A stretch of 64,000 nt of DNA from an uncultured Clostridia bacterium (lineage in GTDB: Bacteria > Bacillota > Clostridia > Oscillospirales > Ruminococcaceae): positions 51,820 through 115,819 of the forward strand of contig CANDVA010000009.1 of assembly GCA_947389015.1 (NCBI GenBank), given 5' to 3'. Position numbers and translations under genes: made by a program. A model generated the notes under the pieces. The model saw nothing but the letters and a program-made list of their open reading frames with translations, ran no database searches and was not told where the DNA came from. The stretch's first letter is position 1. Each line of letters opens with the position of its first letter. Positions 9,585 through 19,673 of this stretch are shown piece by piece.

Positions 9585-10595
9585 TCACAAAATATAACCG
9601 TTATTCCAACCCCTTGGGATACACAGCTTGCTGAAATAATCCACTGCGTATTCGTCGGTCATACCGCTTATATAGTCGCCGACGGCAACCTCAAGCCCGT
9701 CCTTTTCGGCAAGCTCCTTATACAGCCGCGGCATTTCATCTTTATTATTATAAAAATACTCATACAAATACTCGACAATATGCCCGGCCTTGTCTTTTTC
9801 CGCAACAGTCGGTTCGGCTCTGTAAACGCTCTCAAACATAAAGCCGCGTAACTCGTCGAACGCCTTTTTCGTGGTCTCGTCAAACGATATCTCCACGCCG
9901 CTGTTCTCGACCAGCGAGCGCACCAAGCTCGTTATACGCGCGGATTTCGTCTCCCCGAGCGTTTTCACCGGAAACTCGGGCAGATCGCTCTGTTTGATCA
10001 CACCGCCGCGTATCGCGTCTTCTATGTCATGATTTATGTACGCTATCTTGTCGCAGAACCGCACTACCCAGCCCTCTAGCGTTTTGGGCGGAACGGACGA
10101 GCCGCGGTGCGCGACAATGCCGTCCACCACCTCAAACGTGAGGTTCAGACCCTTGCCGTCCTTTTCTATGACCTCTACGACGCGCCTGCTTTGCTCGTTA
10201 TGCGCAAAACCGTTCTGGAGCAGCCTGTTCAGCACGCGCTCTCCGTCGTGACCGAACGGGGTATGCCCGAGATCGTGACCGAGCGCGATAGCCTCCGTAA
10301 GATCCTCGTTCAGTCCCAGCGCGCACGACACTGTCCGCGATATCTGGCTCACCTCGAGCGTATGCGTTAGGCGCGTGCGGTAGTGGTCGCTGTGCGGTAT
10401 CAGGAACACCTGCGTTTTGTGCTTCAGTCTGCGGAATGAATTGCAGTGAATTATTCGGTCGCGGTCGCGCTGAAAATCGGTGCGGAAATCGCACGGTTTC
10501 TCGTATACCCTGCGCCCGCGGCTGTTCTCGGACTTACACGCATATTCGCTCAGAATACGGCGTTCGTTTTCCATAATGCGTTCACGCGGCAGCAC
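9585..10595 (-). CDS. dgt: dGTP triphosphohydrolase-like HD protein
   Basis: HD motifs FRRLKHKTQVFLIPHSDHYRTRLTHTLEVSQISRTVSCALGLNEDLTEAIALGHDLGHTPFGHDGE. GTG start at 10595 fits SD aaaggag; ATG at 10574 is an alternative. Confidence 0.92.
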   Translation of the reverse strand: MLPRERIMENERRILSEYACKSENSRGRRVYEKPCDFRTDFQRDRDRIIHCNSFRRLKHKTQVFLIPHSDHYRTRLTHTLEVSQISRTVSCALGLNEDLTEAIALGHDLGHTPFGHDGERVLNRLLQNGFAHNEQSRRVVEVIEKDGKGLNLTFEVVDGIVAHRGSSVPPKTLEGWVVRFCDKIAYINHDIEDAIRGGVIKQSDLPEFPVKTLGETKSARITSLVRSLVENSGVEISFDETTKKAFDELRGFMFESVYRAEPTVAEKDKAGHIVEYLYEYFYNNKDEMPRLYKELAEKDGLEVAVGDYISGMTDEYAVDYFSKLCIPRGWNNGYIL

Positions 10596-10664
10596 TGCTC
10601 TCACTCCTTTTTTGCTCTCTGTAAATATATACAATTTTCGACCTCGACACACCTTTTTTTATCA

Positions 10665-11300
10665 TCAAAAATCGGCGTTTTGCGCAAAATCAAACCAATC
10701 TTTTTGTTTACTTTCCACAACGATCTTACCGTTGCAGCTGTCGATCAGCTTATCTTTCAGCTTATCGGAAAGCTCATCGCGAACATTGAGCGTTATCGCA
10801 ACATGGTCGGCGAACTCCTCCGAGAGCACCCTTACGTCGTGCTCGACAAATATCTGCGGAAGCCTGCCGTACAGTGAATAGTCCACCGAAAGCTCAAGCT
10901 GCTCCGCAAGCGCCATAACCTTGATCTTCGACGTATCGACCGCGTCCTTAGCGCCGCGCGTGTACGCCCGAACAAGACCGCCCGCGCCGAGAAGCACGCC
11001 GCCGAAGTAGCGTGTCACAACACACACGACATCTGTCAGCTCTTCCTTACGGAGAACCTCGTAAATCGGCACGCCCGCCGTTCCCGAAGGCTCGCCGTCG
11101 TCGCTATGACGAGCTGCGGAGTTTTCACGGAGGATATACGCGTAGCAGTTGTGAGTTGCCTTGCGGTGCATAGCGCGTATCTCGTTTATGAACTCGACCG
11201 CCTGCTCCTCGGTCTCAACGGGCGCGAGGTAGCCGATAAACTCTGATTTTTTCTCGATAAACCGCGCTTCGCAGCGTTCGGCGATCGTTTTGTAGTCCAA
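10665..11300 (-). CDS. YigZ/IMPACT family protein
   Basis: KKSEFIGYLAPVETEEQAVEFINEIRAMHRKATHNCYAYI...DDGEPSGTAGVPIYEVLRKEELTDVVCVVTRYFGGVLLGAGGLVRAYTRGA. Confidence 0.95.
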   Translation of the reverse strand: MDYKTIAERCEARFIEKKSEFIGYLAPVETEEQAVEFINEIRAMHRKATHNCYAYILRENSAARHSDDGEPSGTAGVPIYEVLRKEELTDVVCVVTRYFGGVLLGAGGLVRAYTRGAKDAVDTSKIKVMALAEQLELSVDYSLYGRLPQIFVEHDVRVLSEEFADHVAITLNVRDELSDKLKDKLIDSCNGKIVVESKQKDWFDFAQNADF

Positions 11301-11330
11301 TGGTTTCTCCTTAATACAGTAAATTAGAAT

Positions 11331-11819
11331 TTATCTATCCCGTTCTTCAACGATATGAATGATCTTGTCTTCACATAAAATTTGATGAATGAACTCTTTA
11401 ATAAATGTTGGCTTAATTTCATATTGCTCTATTTTATCAATAGGCAGCCATACTAATTCTTCGCCTAAGTCTGTTATGCCTCGTAACAAATTTAAATCGT
11501 CATTTTTAAATTTCATATAATAATAAAATTCAAGAGTGTGGCAGTCAAATCCGTCAATATTCCCGCCAATGCCCTTAAAAAAAATCTCACACACAACCGC
11601 AAGACGTTCGGCACACATTTGAATTCCCGTTTCTTCACATATTTCTCTTTCTATACATGATTTTGATGTTTCTCCCATATTAACAGCGCCGCCGACCATA
11701 TAATAATAATCGCCAAAGTTACTTTTTACAAACAGCATTTTATTATCATATATTATAATCGCACCTGTACGGTATCTAAATCGATTGTTTCCTTTTACCA
11801 ATTTGCAATCGTACTCCAT
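11331..11819 (-). CDS. NUDIX hydrolase
   Basis: Nudix box GGAVNMGETSKSCIEREICEETGI. Confidence 0.93.
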   Translation of the reverse strand: MEYDCKLVKGNNRFRYRTGAIIIYDNKMLFVKSNFGDYYYMVGGAVNMGETSKSCIEREICEETGIQMCAERLAVVCEIFFKGIGGNIDGFDCHTLEFYYYMKFKNDDLNLLRGITDLGEELVWLPIDKIEQYEIKPTFIKEFIHQILCEDKIIHIVEERDR

Positions 11820-11872
11820 ATTATTCTCCTGAATTTCTGTTTATCCGACAAAATTCGCCGCCAATGACAACA

Positions 11873-11906
11873 AAAACTCACGCACAAAGACTTATGCGTG
11901 AGTTTC
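11873..11906 (-). terminator. rpmE terminator
   Basis: Reverse strand aaactcacgcataagtctttgtgcgtgagtttttg. Confidence 0.75.
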
Positions 11907-11928
11907 GTTTTTGAGAACTAAAAGCGCA

Positions 11929-12141
11929 TTACTTGCCCATATTGTAACGCTTCTTAAATCTGTCAACGCGTCCGCCGCTGTCAACCAGCTTCTGCTTACC
12001 GGTATAGAACGGATGGCACTTGGAGCAGATCTCGACCTTGATGTCCTTTTTTGTGGAACGTGTTTCTATAACGTTCCCGCAAGCGCACTTGATAGTTGTA
12101 GCCTCGTATGCGGGATGAATTCCCTCTTTCATGATTGTCAC
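11929..12141 (-). CDS. rpmE: 50S ribosomal protein L31 (Cys-containing type)
   Basis: [64 protein letters not shown]. Confidence 0.97.
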   Translation of the reverse strand: MTIMKEGIHPAYEATTIKCACGNVIETRSTKKDIKVEICSKCHPFYTGKQKLVDSGGRVDRFKKRYNMGK

Positions 12142-12173
12142 CTCAATCCGTATTTACATCATAATACTTATCA

Positions 12174-12202
12174 ATTATACCACATCGATCCCGAAAAATC
12201 AA
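12174..12202 (-). promoter_or_regulatory. rpmE promoter (TTGATT-N17-TATAAT)
   Basis: Reverse strand TTGATT tttcgggatcgatgtgg TATAAT. Confidence 0.75.
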
Positions 12203-12246
12203 GTGTTTTTTGAAATTTTATTATGACAATTTGTAGAATTTAAGGT

Positions 12247-13962
12247 TTAAAATCCAATGATTTTTGTGAAATCCGCCGACAGCTTCTCCTGAAGCGCTAC
12301 CGCCGCAGACTTATCCGCGCCCTTTGTGGTGTAGTAAACCTTGATCTTGGGCTCGGTACCCGAGGGTCTTATGATAACGGAAGCGTCGTCTGCGAGATTG
12401 TAGGTGATAACGTCCGACTTCGGCAGAGTAACGGCGCTTGTAGAGCCGTCCGACATGGTCTTTACGGACGTGGTGTAGTCGGTAACCGCAAGAACGTCCA
12501 GATCGCCGATAGTCTTGGGAGCGTTCGCGCGAAGCCCCGCCATGATCTCCTTCATGCGCTCCATTCCCGAAGCGCCCTCGCAGGTGAAATTGCCGAGCTT
12601 GTTAAAGTATACGCCGTACTCGTCGTACATCTTTTTGCGCGCCTCAATGAGTGTAACGCCCTTTGTGCGGTAGTACGCCGCCATTTCACAGATGAGCATG
12701 GAAGCCACGACAGCGTCCTTGTCGCGGACATAGCCGCCCGCCAGATAGCCGTAGCTCTCCTCAAAGCCGAAGATGTAGCGGTTCTCCTCGCCGTCTTTTT
12801 CAAGCAGACCGATCTGCTCGCCGATAAATTTGAAGCCCGTCAGAACCTCGCGAAGCTCCACGCCGTACTTAGCGCAGATCGCCTTGGTGATATCCGAGGT
12901 AACGATAGTCTTTACCGCAACGGGATTTTTGGGCATTTTGCCGAGAGCGATGCGCTCCTTGCAGATGTACTCGAGTAACAGCGCGCCTGTTTCGTTGCCC
13001 GTAAACAGCTCGTAGTGGTCTCCGTCGGGAACGGCGATACCAACGCGGTCACAATCGGGATCGGTAGCCAACAGCAGATCGGGCTTCTCCTTTTCGCAGA
13101 GATTAAGACCGCACTGAAGAGCCTCGCGTATCTCGGGATTCGGAAACGGACAGGTCGGGAAGTTTCCGTCGGGATTTTCCTGCTCGGGAACAACCACAAC
13201 GTCCTTAACGCCTATCTCCTTGAGAATACGGCGTACAGGCTTGTTGCCCGTACCGTTAAGGGGAGTGTATACGACCTTAAGGTTGCTGGTAGGCACAAGG
13301 TCGCTGTGCAGGCTCTGCTCGCGAACCTTTGCGATGTACTCGTCGATAACGGAATCGTCGATATAGGAAACGCCGCCGTCGGTAACAGCTTTATCGAAGT
13401 CAACGGACTTCACGCCGCCGAAAATATCTATCTTGTTTATCTTGGACAAAACGATATCAGCCGCTTCAAGAGTAAGCTGGCAGCCGTCCGAGCCGTAAAC
13501 CTTGTAACCGTTGTACTTAGCGGGGTTGTGAGACGCGGTAACGACGATACCCGCGCCGCATTTCAGCTTGCGTACTGCCCACGAAAGCATGGGGGTAGGC
13601 ATAAGTTCCTTATAGATATGTACCTTGATACCGTTCGCTGCAAGCACCTCAGCGGCGCTCTTGGCGAAGTAGCTCGACTTGTTGCGGCTGTCGTAAGCGA
13701 TGGCTACACTTTTCTCAACGCCGTTTTCTAGGATGTACTCGGCAAGTCCTTGAGTAGCCTTCTTTACGGTATACACATTCATGCGGTTGGTTCCCGCGCC
13801 GATAACGCCGCGCAATCCGCCCGTACCGAATTCGAGATCGCGGTAAAAGCGGTCGTTCTTGCCCTCCTCGTCGGCGGAAACGCTCTCCAGCTCGACCTTG
13901 AGGTCGGGATCTGCCACAGCCTTGTCCAGCCACAGCTCATACATTTTCTGAATATCTGCCAT
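12247..13962 (-). CDS. pgm: Phosphoglucomutase/phosphomannomutase
   Basis: LEFGTGGLRGVIGAGTNRMN, active-site VVTASHNPAKYNGYKVY, DPDCDRVGIAV, FGFEESYGYL, RPSGTEPKIKVYY. Confidence 0.95.
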   Translation of the reverse strand: MADIQKMYELWLDKAVADPDLKVELESVSADEEGKNDRFYRDLEFGTGGLRGVIGAGTNRMNVYTVKKATQGLAEYILENGVEKSVAIAYDSRNKSSYFAKSAAEVLAANGIKVHIYKELMPTPMLSWAVRKLKCGAGIVVTASHNPAKYNGYKVYGSDGCQLTLEAADIVLSKINKIDIFGGVKSVDFDKAVTDGGVSYIDDSVIDEYIAKVREQSLHSDLVPTSNLKVVYTPLNGTGNKPVRRILKEIGVKDVVVVPEQENPDGNFPTCPFPNPEIREALQCGLNLCEKEKPDLLLATDPDCDRVGIAVPDGDHYELFTGNETGALLLEYICKERIALGKMPKNPVAVKTIVTSDITKAICAKYGVELREVLTGFKFIGEQIGLLEKDGEENRYIFGFEESYGYLAGGYVRDKDAVVASMLICEMAAYYRTKGVTLIEARKKMYDEYGVYFNKLGNFTCEGASGMERMKEIMAGLRANAPKTIGDLDVLAVTDYTTSVKTMSDGSTSAVTLPKSDVITYNLADDASVIIRPSGTEPKIKVYYTTKGADKSAAVALQEKLSADFTKIIGF

Positions 13963-14107
13963 AAGAAGAAACCTCCTGAAAAAATATTTATAATAACGAT
14001 TACATTATAACATATTTATTTTGGAATTTCAATAGTTTTGTAAATAATTTACAAAGTTTTTCATGGAAATCGGCAATTTTTTTATGGTATTGTTAAGTTA
14101 ATACTTA

Positions 14108-14142
14108 AAAACAGCACCTCACGATATTTGTGCGGTGCTGTC
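14108..14142 (-). terminator. Terminator of the sigma/anti-sigma-like transcription unit
   Basis: acagcacctcacgatatttgtgcggtgctgt; U-tract on the reverse strand (tttttaag). Confidence 0.65.
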
Positions 14143-14148
14143 ATTAAA

Positions 14149-15831
14149 TCATCCGTTCGGATAGGATACCGTAGCCGTGCCGTTTTTCATATCAAACGTT
14201 ATCTCGTAGCCGTATACGGGATCGACGAACGTCGTGCCCTCCTTATGCGCAAAGCTCTCCGAAACGCGCAGCCCCTCATTCATTCCCGCTATGCCGTCCG
14301 CCGAAACCTCAATAGTCTGAAGATAATGAAGGCTGTACCTTATCCCGTTTTCGTCCTTTCTCGTCTCATCCGCCTGATATTTCAGCTCATCGTTTGCCTT
14401 ATCCTTGACGGTATAGAAGTCTATATCAATGTCATAGAACAACGGTACGAGCTCGCTGCCGGAGGTGTCTTTATAAAGCATCATTAAAAGGTAATGTGTC
14501 TTGCCATCCGTCTCCGTTCTGAACAGTCGTATACAGCCGTCAAACAGCTGATTCTCGAACAGGAAAACGGAGCCGCATACGCCATCCGTCGGCGGCAGAT
14601 AAGCTATCATCCGCTTATCGCCGTCCTTGACGTATACGCATATTTCACCGGCCGCCCACATATTGAGCGCGTTCTCCAGCGGGAAAGAATAATGCTGTTC
14701 TCCGGGACGCTTCCGCACGTCCAACATAACAAGCGACACGGTCATGTCGCCTGCGGAGGCGGTGGATACTATCGCGCTTTCTCCGACCTCGGGATACGGA
14801 TCGTATTCAAGCTTTTCGGGATCCCAGCCCCTGAGATCGTCAAGCTTAATGTTTTCATAGCCCTCGGGCATTTGATCGGGATAGATCAACTTAGCGGTAT
14901 ACATATCGTCAAAATAAAGCTCATATCCGTATTCGGGGTCAACCAAGACCGAGTCGTCCTTCCGATAAATGCTCTCCGACGTCTGATAGCTGTACCAGCT
15001 GCTGCATATACGCTTTATGCCGTTGATATAAAACGGCTCTATACCTTTATAATGTGGATTTTTTTCCTCCATTATCTCGCCTATAATGTGTTTCGGATAA
15101 ACGGCGAAATATCTTGCTGTCATCGCATCCTTTTCGGTGTTGTAATCAATATACTGCATAAGAACGGGAAAGCCGCTTTTTCGTTCAAACAAGCGTGTAC
15201 TGCCGTCAAACAGGCACTTGCTGTGGATAAAATATTCTTGCCCGTTATAATGCTCGGAAACCTTTTCCATCATTTTCTCATACGTATACATCATTCCGTC
15301 AACATCGTTGTACTTTGCATAAAGCACGATATCCTTTGCGCCCCAGTAGTCGGTGTAGTCATAACCGTTATAGCTGTACTCTTCTCCCGGGAGCTTGGTA
15401 ATGTCGTGCAGTATAAGCGACACCGAAAGCTCGCCCAGCTCGGCGGTGGAAAAGACCGCGCTTCCTCCGAGAACGGGGTTGCTGTTGTTGATGACTTCCT
15501 CGGGGTTCCAACTTCCGGTATGCTCATCATCAACGGAAGGATAATCGCTGTCGATACTATCGGAGCTGTCCGATATATCGGAATTGTCGGATATGCCGAC
15601 AACACTCGTGCTCACGTCGGAGGTTCCGCTGTTTGGTAAAAACGTGCTGCCGTTAAAGTACCGAACAGCCGACCCCACCGCGAAAACCACGGCTATACAC
15701 GCCGCTGCGTACAATATATATTTCAGTGCGGACGAGCGTCTGACCTTATCCGTACACGGAACATCCAGAACGCCGTCGATTATGCTTTCATCTATACTGC
15801 CCATAATATCGAGAAATTCGTCCTTGGTCAT
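14149..15831 (-). CDS. Single-pass membrane protein, anti-sigma-factor-like with duplicated extracytoplasmic domain
   Basis: Cytoplasmic N-terminus plus TM (YILYAAACIAVVFAVGSAVRYF). Two repeats of GSAVFSTAELGELSVSLILHDITKLPGEEYSY / ESAIVSTASAGDMTVSLVMLDVRKRPGEQHYSF. Overlaps the upstream sigma gene by 4 nt. Confidence 0.75.
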   Translation of the reverse strand: MTKDEFLDIMGSIDESIIDGVLDVPCTDKVRRSSALKYILYAAACIAVVFAVGSAVRYFNGSTFLPNSGTSDVSTSVVGISDNSDISDSSDSIDSDYPSVDDEHTGSWNPEEVINNSNPVLGGSAVFSTAELGELSVSLILHDITKLPGEEYSYNGYDYTDYWGAKDIVLYAKYNDVDGMMYTYEKMMEKVSEHYNGQEYFIHSKCLFDGSTRLFERKSGFPVLMQYIDYNTEKDAMTARYFAVYPKHIIGEIMEEKNPHYKGIEPFYINGIKRICSSWYSYQTSESIYRKDDSVLVDPEYGYELYFDDMYTAKLIYPDQMPEGYENIKLDDLRGWDPEKLEYDPYPEVGESAIVSTASAGDMTVSLVMLDVRKRPGEQHYSFPLENALNMWAAGEICVYVKDGDKRMIAYLPPTDGVCGSVFLFENQLFDGCIRLFRTETDGKTHYLLMMLYKDTSGSELVPLFYDIDIDFYTVKDKANDELKYQADETRKDENGIRYSLHYLQTIEVSADGIAGMNEGLRVSESFAHKEGTTFVDPVYGYEITFDMKNGTATVSYPNG

Positions 15832-16388
15832 AGCTCATACCCCCTCTTGGTCAGATATTCCTTCAGCTTTTTTCTAACTCTCGTGAGCGTGACGGTGACG
15901 TTGCTCTCAGTCATTCCGAGACACTGCGCGACCTCCGAAACGCTCAGGCAGCCCCAATAGCGCCTTACAAACGCCTGTCTCTGCTGCTTGGGCAGCTTAC
16001 GCAGAAACTCGTTGACCGCGTCGATAAGCTCCTTTCGCTCTGCCTCGTTCTCGATCGAGTTCCCGCCCGAAACGAAATCCTCCAGCTCGTCGAACGACAG
16101 TGCCGTTTCACCGCCGCCGCGCTTTTCGGCGTGTCTTGCCCTCAGCCGCATAAGCGCGAAATTGCGCGTTATAGCCGACGCGAACGCCGCAAGAGACCTC
16201 GGCACAGCCGGCGGTATGCTCTCCCACACACGCATATATGTATCGTTAAGGCACTCCTCCGCCTCTGTGAAGTCGCCGAGTATGCCCATCGCCGTTCTTC
16301 GGCAGATACTGCCGTACTTTTTCGAAAGCTCGGATATCGACGTTTCGTCGCGGCTCTGAAACAGCAATATTATCTTATCGTCCTCCAT
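15828..16388 (-). CDS. ECF-type RNA polymerase sigma factor
   Basis: DFTEAEECLNDTYMRVWESIPP...; region 4 LPKQQRQAFVRRYWGCLSVSEVAQCLGMTESNVTVTLTRVRKKLKEYL. Confidence 0.92.
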   Translation of the reverse strand: MEDDKIILLFQSRDETSISELSKKYGSICRRTAMGILGDFTEAEECLNDTYMRVWESIPPAVPRSLAAFASAITRNFALMRLRARHAEKRGGGETALSFDELEDFVSGGNSIENEAERKELIDAVNEFLRKLPKQQRQAFVRRYWGCLSVSEVAQCLGMTESNVTVTLTRVRKKLKEYLTKRGYEL

Positions 16389-16463
16389 TCGCTCACCTCC
16401 CGATAATACCTTTCTGTATATTGAGATGCGTTTTAAAACATTTTACTACACTTTTTTTAAAAA

Positions 16464-17228
16464 TTATCGGGTAATTTCATTATAAATATACGCAAGTCCC
16501 TTTGCGAGAAGATAAGGCTCGTGAATATGCGGATACGCCAGAAACGGCTCGGCGAGCCCCGCGCCGCCGCCCGTAATTATAAGCGAGACGGGCGCGCCAA
16601 GCTCCGTTTCAGCACGAGCGGCTATCCCGTCTGTCATTGCCGCCGCTCCTATGACCGCGCCCGAGAGCATACACTCCTCGGTGTTCCTGCCGATAAGTCT
16701 CTCGGGAAAGGAAAGTCCTAACCTCGGGAGCTGAGCCGCACGTTCCGAAAGCGCGTTCAGCGAGGTCTGCATACCCGCGGCTATCATTCCGCCGAGGAAC
16801 ACGCCGCCGACGCCGATGACGTTGAACGTAGTCGCCGTACCAAAGTCGGCGGTAACGGCGGGCAGAGGATATCGAGCCGCCGCCCACGCGCTGTCGGCTA
16901 TCCTGTCAAGCCCCACTTTTTCGGGCTCGTTCACGCCATAAGTTAGCGATCCGCAGTCCTTTGCGCTTATCACGACCGGAGCCTTTCCGGTAACTCGCTC
17001 GACGGCGCGGCATACGGGCTCCGTCAGCTCAGGGACTACCGACGACAGCGCCGCGCCCTCTATACGCGCAAAATGCCCGTCAAGCAGCCGCTCGACGGGC
17101 GTATGGAAATCGCGCCGACCTTTATCGGACGGCATTTTCTCCGCGAAAACAATATTGTAATCGCCGCCGACGCGCTCCAAGCCCGTCAGCGCGATAGTGG
17201 TGTTTCCGATGTCGACGGTCAGTATCAT
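16464..17228 (-). CDS. coaX: Type III pantothenate kinase
   Basis: MILTVDIGNTTIALTGL..., PEKVGLDRIADSAWAAARYPLPAVTADFGTATTFNVI, GGMIAAGMQTSLNAL. Confidence 0.93.
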   Translation of the reverse strand: MILTVDIGNTTIALTGLERVGGDYNIVFAEKMPSDKGRRDFHTPVERLLDGHFARIEGAALSSVVPELTEPVCRAVERVTGKAPVVISAKDCGSLTYGVNEPEKVGLDRIADSAWAAARYPLPAVTADFGTATTFNVIGVGGVFLGGMIAAGMQTSLNALSERAAQLPRLGLSFPERLIGRNTEECMLSGAVIGAAAMTDGIAARAETELGAPVSLIITGGGAGLAEPFLAYPHIHEPYLLAKGLAYIYNEITR

Positions 17229-18424
17229 ACGCGCCTCCGCTCTATTTCGTCCAGCAGCTCCGCCGCCGCGTCAGCCTTGCTCATAAGCGGCAGTTCTCTC
17301 GCGCCGTCTGCGGTAATTATCGTGATGACGTTGGTATCGGTGCCGAAGCCCGCACCCTCGGTTTTCAGGTTATTTGCGGCTATCATATCCAAGCCCTTTT
17401 CCGTGAGTTTTTTGCAAGAATTTTCGACAAGATTTTCCGTTTCCATTGAAAAACCGCAGACGAACAGCCCCGAATGACCGTTCTCGCCGACCCATTTCAG
17501 TATATCCGCGGTGCGCTCCAGAGGCAGTGAAAGATCGCCGTCGCGCTTTTTAATTTTGTTGTCCGACACGGTTTTCGGACGGTAATCCGCGACAGCCGCC
17601 GACTTTATCAGAATATCCGTTTTCGGCAGTTCATCTTGAACAGCTGCGAGCATATCCGCAGCGGAAACGACGCGCCGTACGTTCACAAAGGGTGGCGGAG
17701 AAAGCTCCGTCACTCCGCTTATCAGCGTGACCTCCGCGCCGCGCAGCATTGCCTCGCGCGCGATCGCGTAACCCATTTTTCCCGTGCTGTGATTGGTAAG
17801 GAAACGCACGGGATCGAGTGCTTCTCGGGTAGGTCCCGCCGTTACGGTGACGCGCACGCCAAACAAGGTTTTCTCACGAGCGATATGCCGCAGAACGTGT
17901 TGCACGAGCGTATCCGGCGAGGGAAGCTTTCCGCTGCCCGAGTCTCCGCACGCGAGCCGTCCGCTGTCGGGCTCGATTATCTCAAAACCGTATTTTTTCA
18001 GCGTTTCAATATTGTCACGAGTTATCGGATTTTCAAGCATTGCGGTGTTCATAGCGGGCGCGGCGAGCTTCGGACATTGCGCCGCGAGAACGGTCGTCGT
18101 CAGCATATCGTCGGCTATGCCGTGCGCTAATTTTGCGATAACGTTTGCGGTCGCGGGCGCTATCAGTACGATATCCGCGGCTTTGGCGAGCGAGATATGC
18201 TTGACGTCAAACTCGAAATCCCTCGCGAACGTGTCCACGATACACCGCCTGTTGGTCAGCGTTTCAAATGTCAGCGGCGTGATGAATTCGGTCGCGTTCT
18301 TCGTCATAATAACATCGATCTGCGCGCCCGTTTTTACGAGCATACTGACTGTGTCCGCCATTTTGTAAGCGGCGATCCCGCCCGTAATGCCGACCAATAC
18401 TCGTTTGCCCTTTAAATTCTCCAT
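17225..18424 (-). CDS. coaBC: Bifunctional phosphopantothenoylcysteine decarboxylase / phosphopantothenate-cysteine ligase
   Basis: KRVLVGITGGIAAYKMADTVSMLVKTGA..., AAPAMNTAMLENPITRDNI, VTAGPTREALDPVRFLTNHSTGKMGYAIA. Confidence 0.96.
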   Translation of the reverse strand: MENLKGKRVLVGITGGIAAYKMADTVSMLVKTGAQIDVIMTKNATEFITPLTFETLTNRRCIVDTFARDFEFDVKHISLAKAADIVLIAPATANVIAKLAHGIADDMLTTTVLAAQCPKLAAPAMNTAMLENPITRDNIETLKKYGFEIIEPDSGRLACGDSGSGKLPSPDTLVQHVLRHIAREKTLFGVRVTVTAGPTREALDPVRFLTNHSTGKMGYAIAREAMLRGAEVTLISGVTELSPPPFVNVRRVVSAADMLAAVQDELPKTDILIKSAAVADYRPKTVSDNKIKKRDGDLSLPLERTADILKWVGENGHSGLFVCGFSMETENLVENSCKKLTEKGLDMIAANNLKTEGAGFGTDTNVITIITADGARELPLMSKADAAAELLDEIERRRV

Positions 18425-18426
18425 AA

Positions 18427-18822
18427 TCAGCGCTCCATATCCTTAAGCAGCCCGTGCTTCTCATAGCTTGTAACCCGCACGGGTTTATTGTCCTCGTCCA
18501 CAAAAACCACGCTTGGCTTATACGCCTCAGCCTCCTCGGGCGTCATCTGCGCATAAGCCATTATTATTACCTTGTCGCCCACGCTGACGCACCGTGCCGC
18601 CGCGCCGTTAAGGCATATCATACCGCTGCCGCGTTCACCCGAGATAACGTAGGTCTCGAAACGGTTCCCGTTGTTTACGTCGACGATCTGGACTTTTTCA
18701 TACTCGATAATTCCCGCCGCGTCCGTCAAGTCCTTGTCAACGGTTATCGAGCCCACATAGTCAAGCTCCGCTTGCATGACCTTGGCGCGGTGAATTTTCC
18801 CTTTAAGCATTTCGATCGTCAT
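18427..18822 (-). CDS. panD: Aspartate 1-decarboxylase
   Basis: [34 protein letters not shown] with G|S processing site (YVGSIT); [22 protein letters not shown]. Confidence 0.96.
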   Translation of the reverse strand: MTIEMLKGKIHRAKVMQAELDYVGSITVDKDLTDAAGIIEYEKVQIVDVNNGNRFETYVISGERGSGMICLNGAAARCVSVGDKVIIMAYAQMTPEEAEAYKPSVVFVDEDNKPVRVTSYEKHGLLKDMER

Positions 18823-19673
18823 TTCAGTCCCCCCGCGATAAAGTTGTCGATAAGCCGCGTTTTGCCAATATACACCGCCACCGCGACCAAAACGCCGTCC
18901 GTTATTTCATCAGCGGGGAGAATCGTTTCGCCGTCCGCCGCCGAAATGTAATCGATTTTCGCGAGCGGCTCGGCGGATATTATTTCGGTCATTTCGGCGA
19001 GTATTTTTCCGCTGTCGGTAACTCCCGATCTTACCAACTCCTCGCCGCGGAATACCGCCTTTGACAACACCAACGCCGCTTTGCGCTCCTCTGCGTTAAG
19101 GTAGGTATTGCGCGAGGACTTTGCCAGACCGTCGCTCTCGCGGACGATAGGGCAGCCGACGATCTCTATGCCATACGACAGATCGCGTACCATTCTGCGG
19201 ATAACGGCGAGCTGCTGAGCGTCTTTCTGCCCGAAAAAAGCCTTGTCGGGCTGCACGATATTGAACAGCTTCGACACCACCGTACACACTCCGCGGAAGT
19301 GTATGGGTCGCGTTTTACCGCAGAGCTGCTTGGGCATTTCGTCCAAAATTTCCACATATGTCGCGGCGTTCGGCGCGTACATCTCCCCGACCGACGGGTA
19401 GAAAACCATATCGCAGCCGTGCTCCTCAAGCAGATTGCAGTCGTGCTCAAAATCGCGCGGATAAGCCTCCAGATCCTCGTTCGGCGCGAACTGCGTGGGG
19501 TTTACGAAATCCGAAACGACCACCTTACCGCACTCCGCGCGCGCCCTGTCGACAAGGCTTGCGTGACCCTCGTGAAGATATCCCATAGTCGGCACAAGTC
19601 CCACGCTTAATCCCTCGCGCCGCCATTCCCCTATATTTTCGCGAACTTCTTTTATCGTCCTTGCAATTATCAT
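18819..19673 (-). CDS. panC: Pantoate-beta-alanine ligase
   Basis: [22 protein letters not shown]...[26 protein letters not shown]...[17 protein letters not shown]. Confidence 0.97.
   Translation of the reverse strand: MIIARTIKEVRENIGEWRREGLSVGLVPTMGYLHEGHASLVDRARAECGKVVVSDFVNPTQFAPNEDLEAYPRDFEHDCNLLEEHGCDMVFYPSVGEMYAPNAATYVEILDEMPKQLCGKTRPIHFRGVCTVVSKLFNIVQPDKAFFGQKDAQQLAVIRRMVRDLSYGIEIVGCPIVRESDGLAKSSRNTYLNAEERKAALVLSKAVFRGEELVRSGVTDSGKILAEMTEIISAEPLAKIDYISAADGETILPADEITDGVLVAVAVYIGKTRLIDNFIAGGLK

Noticed and set aside
13015-13731. 238-aa + strand ORF
   Set aside because: Antisense to pgm; no domain recognised.
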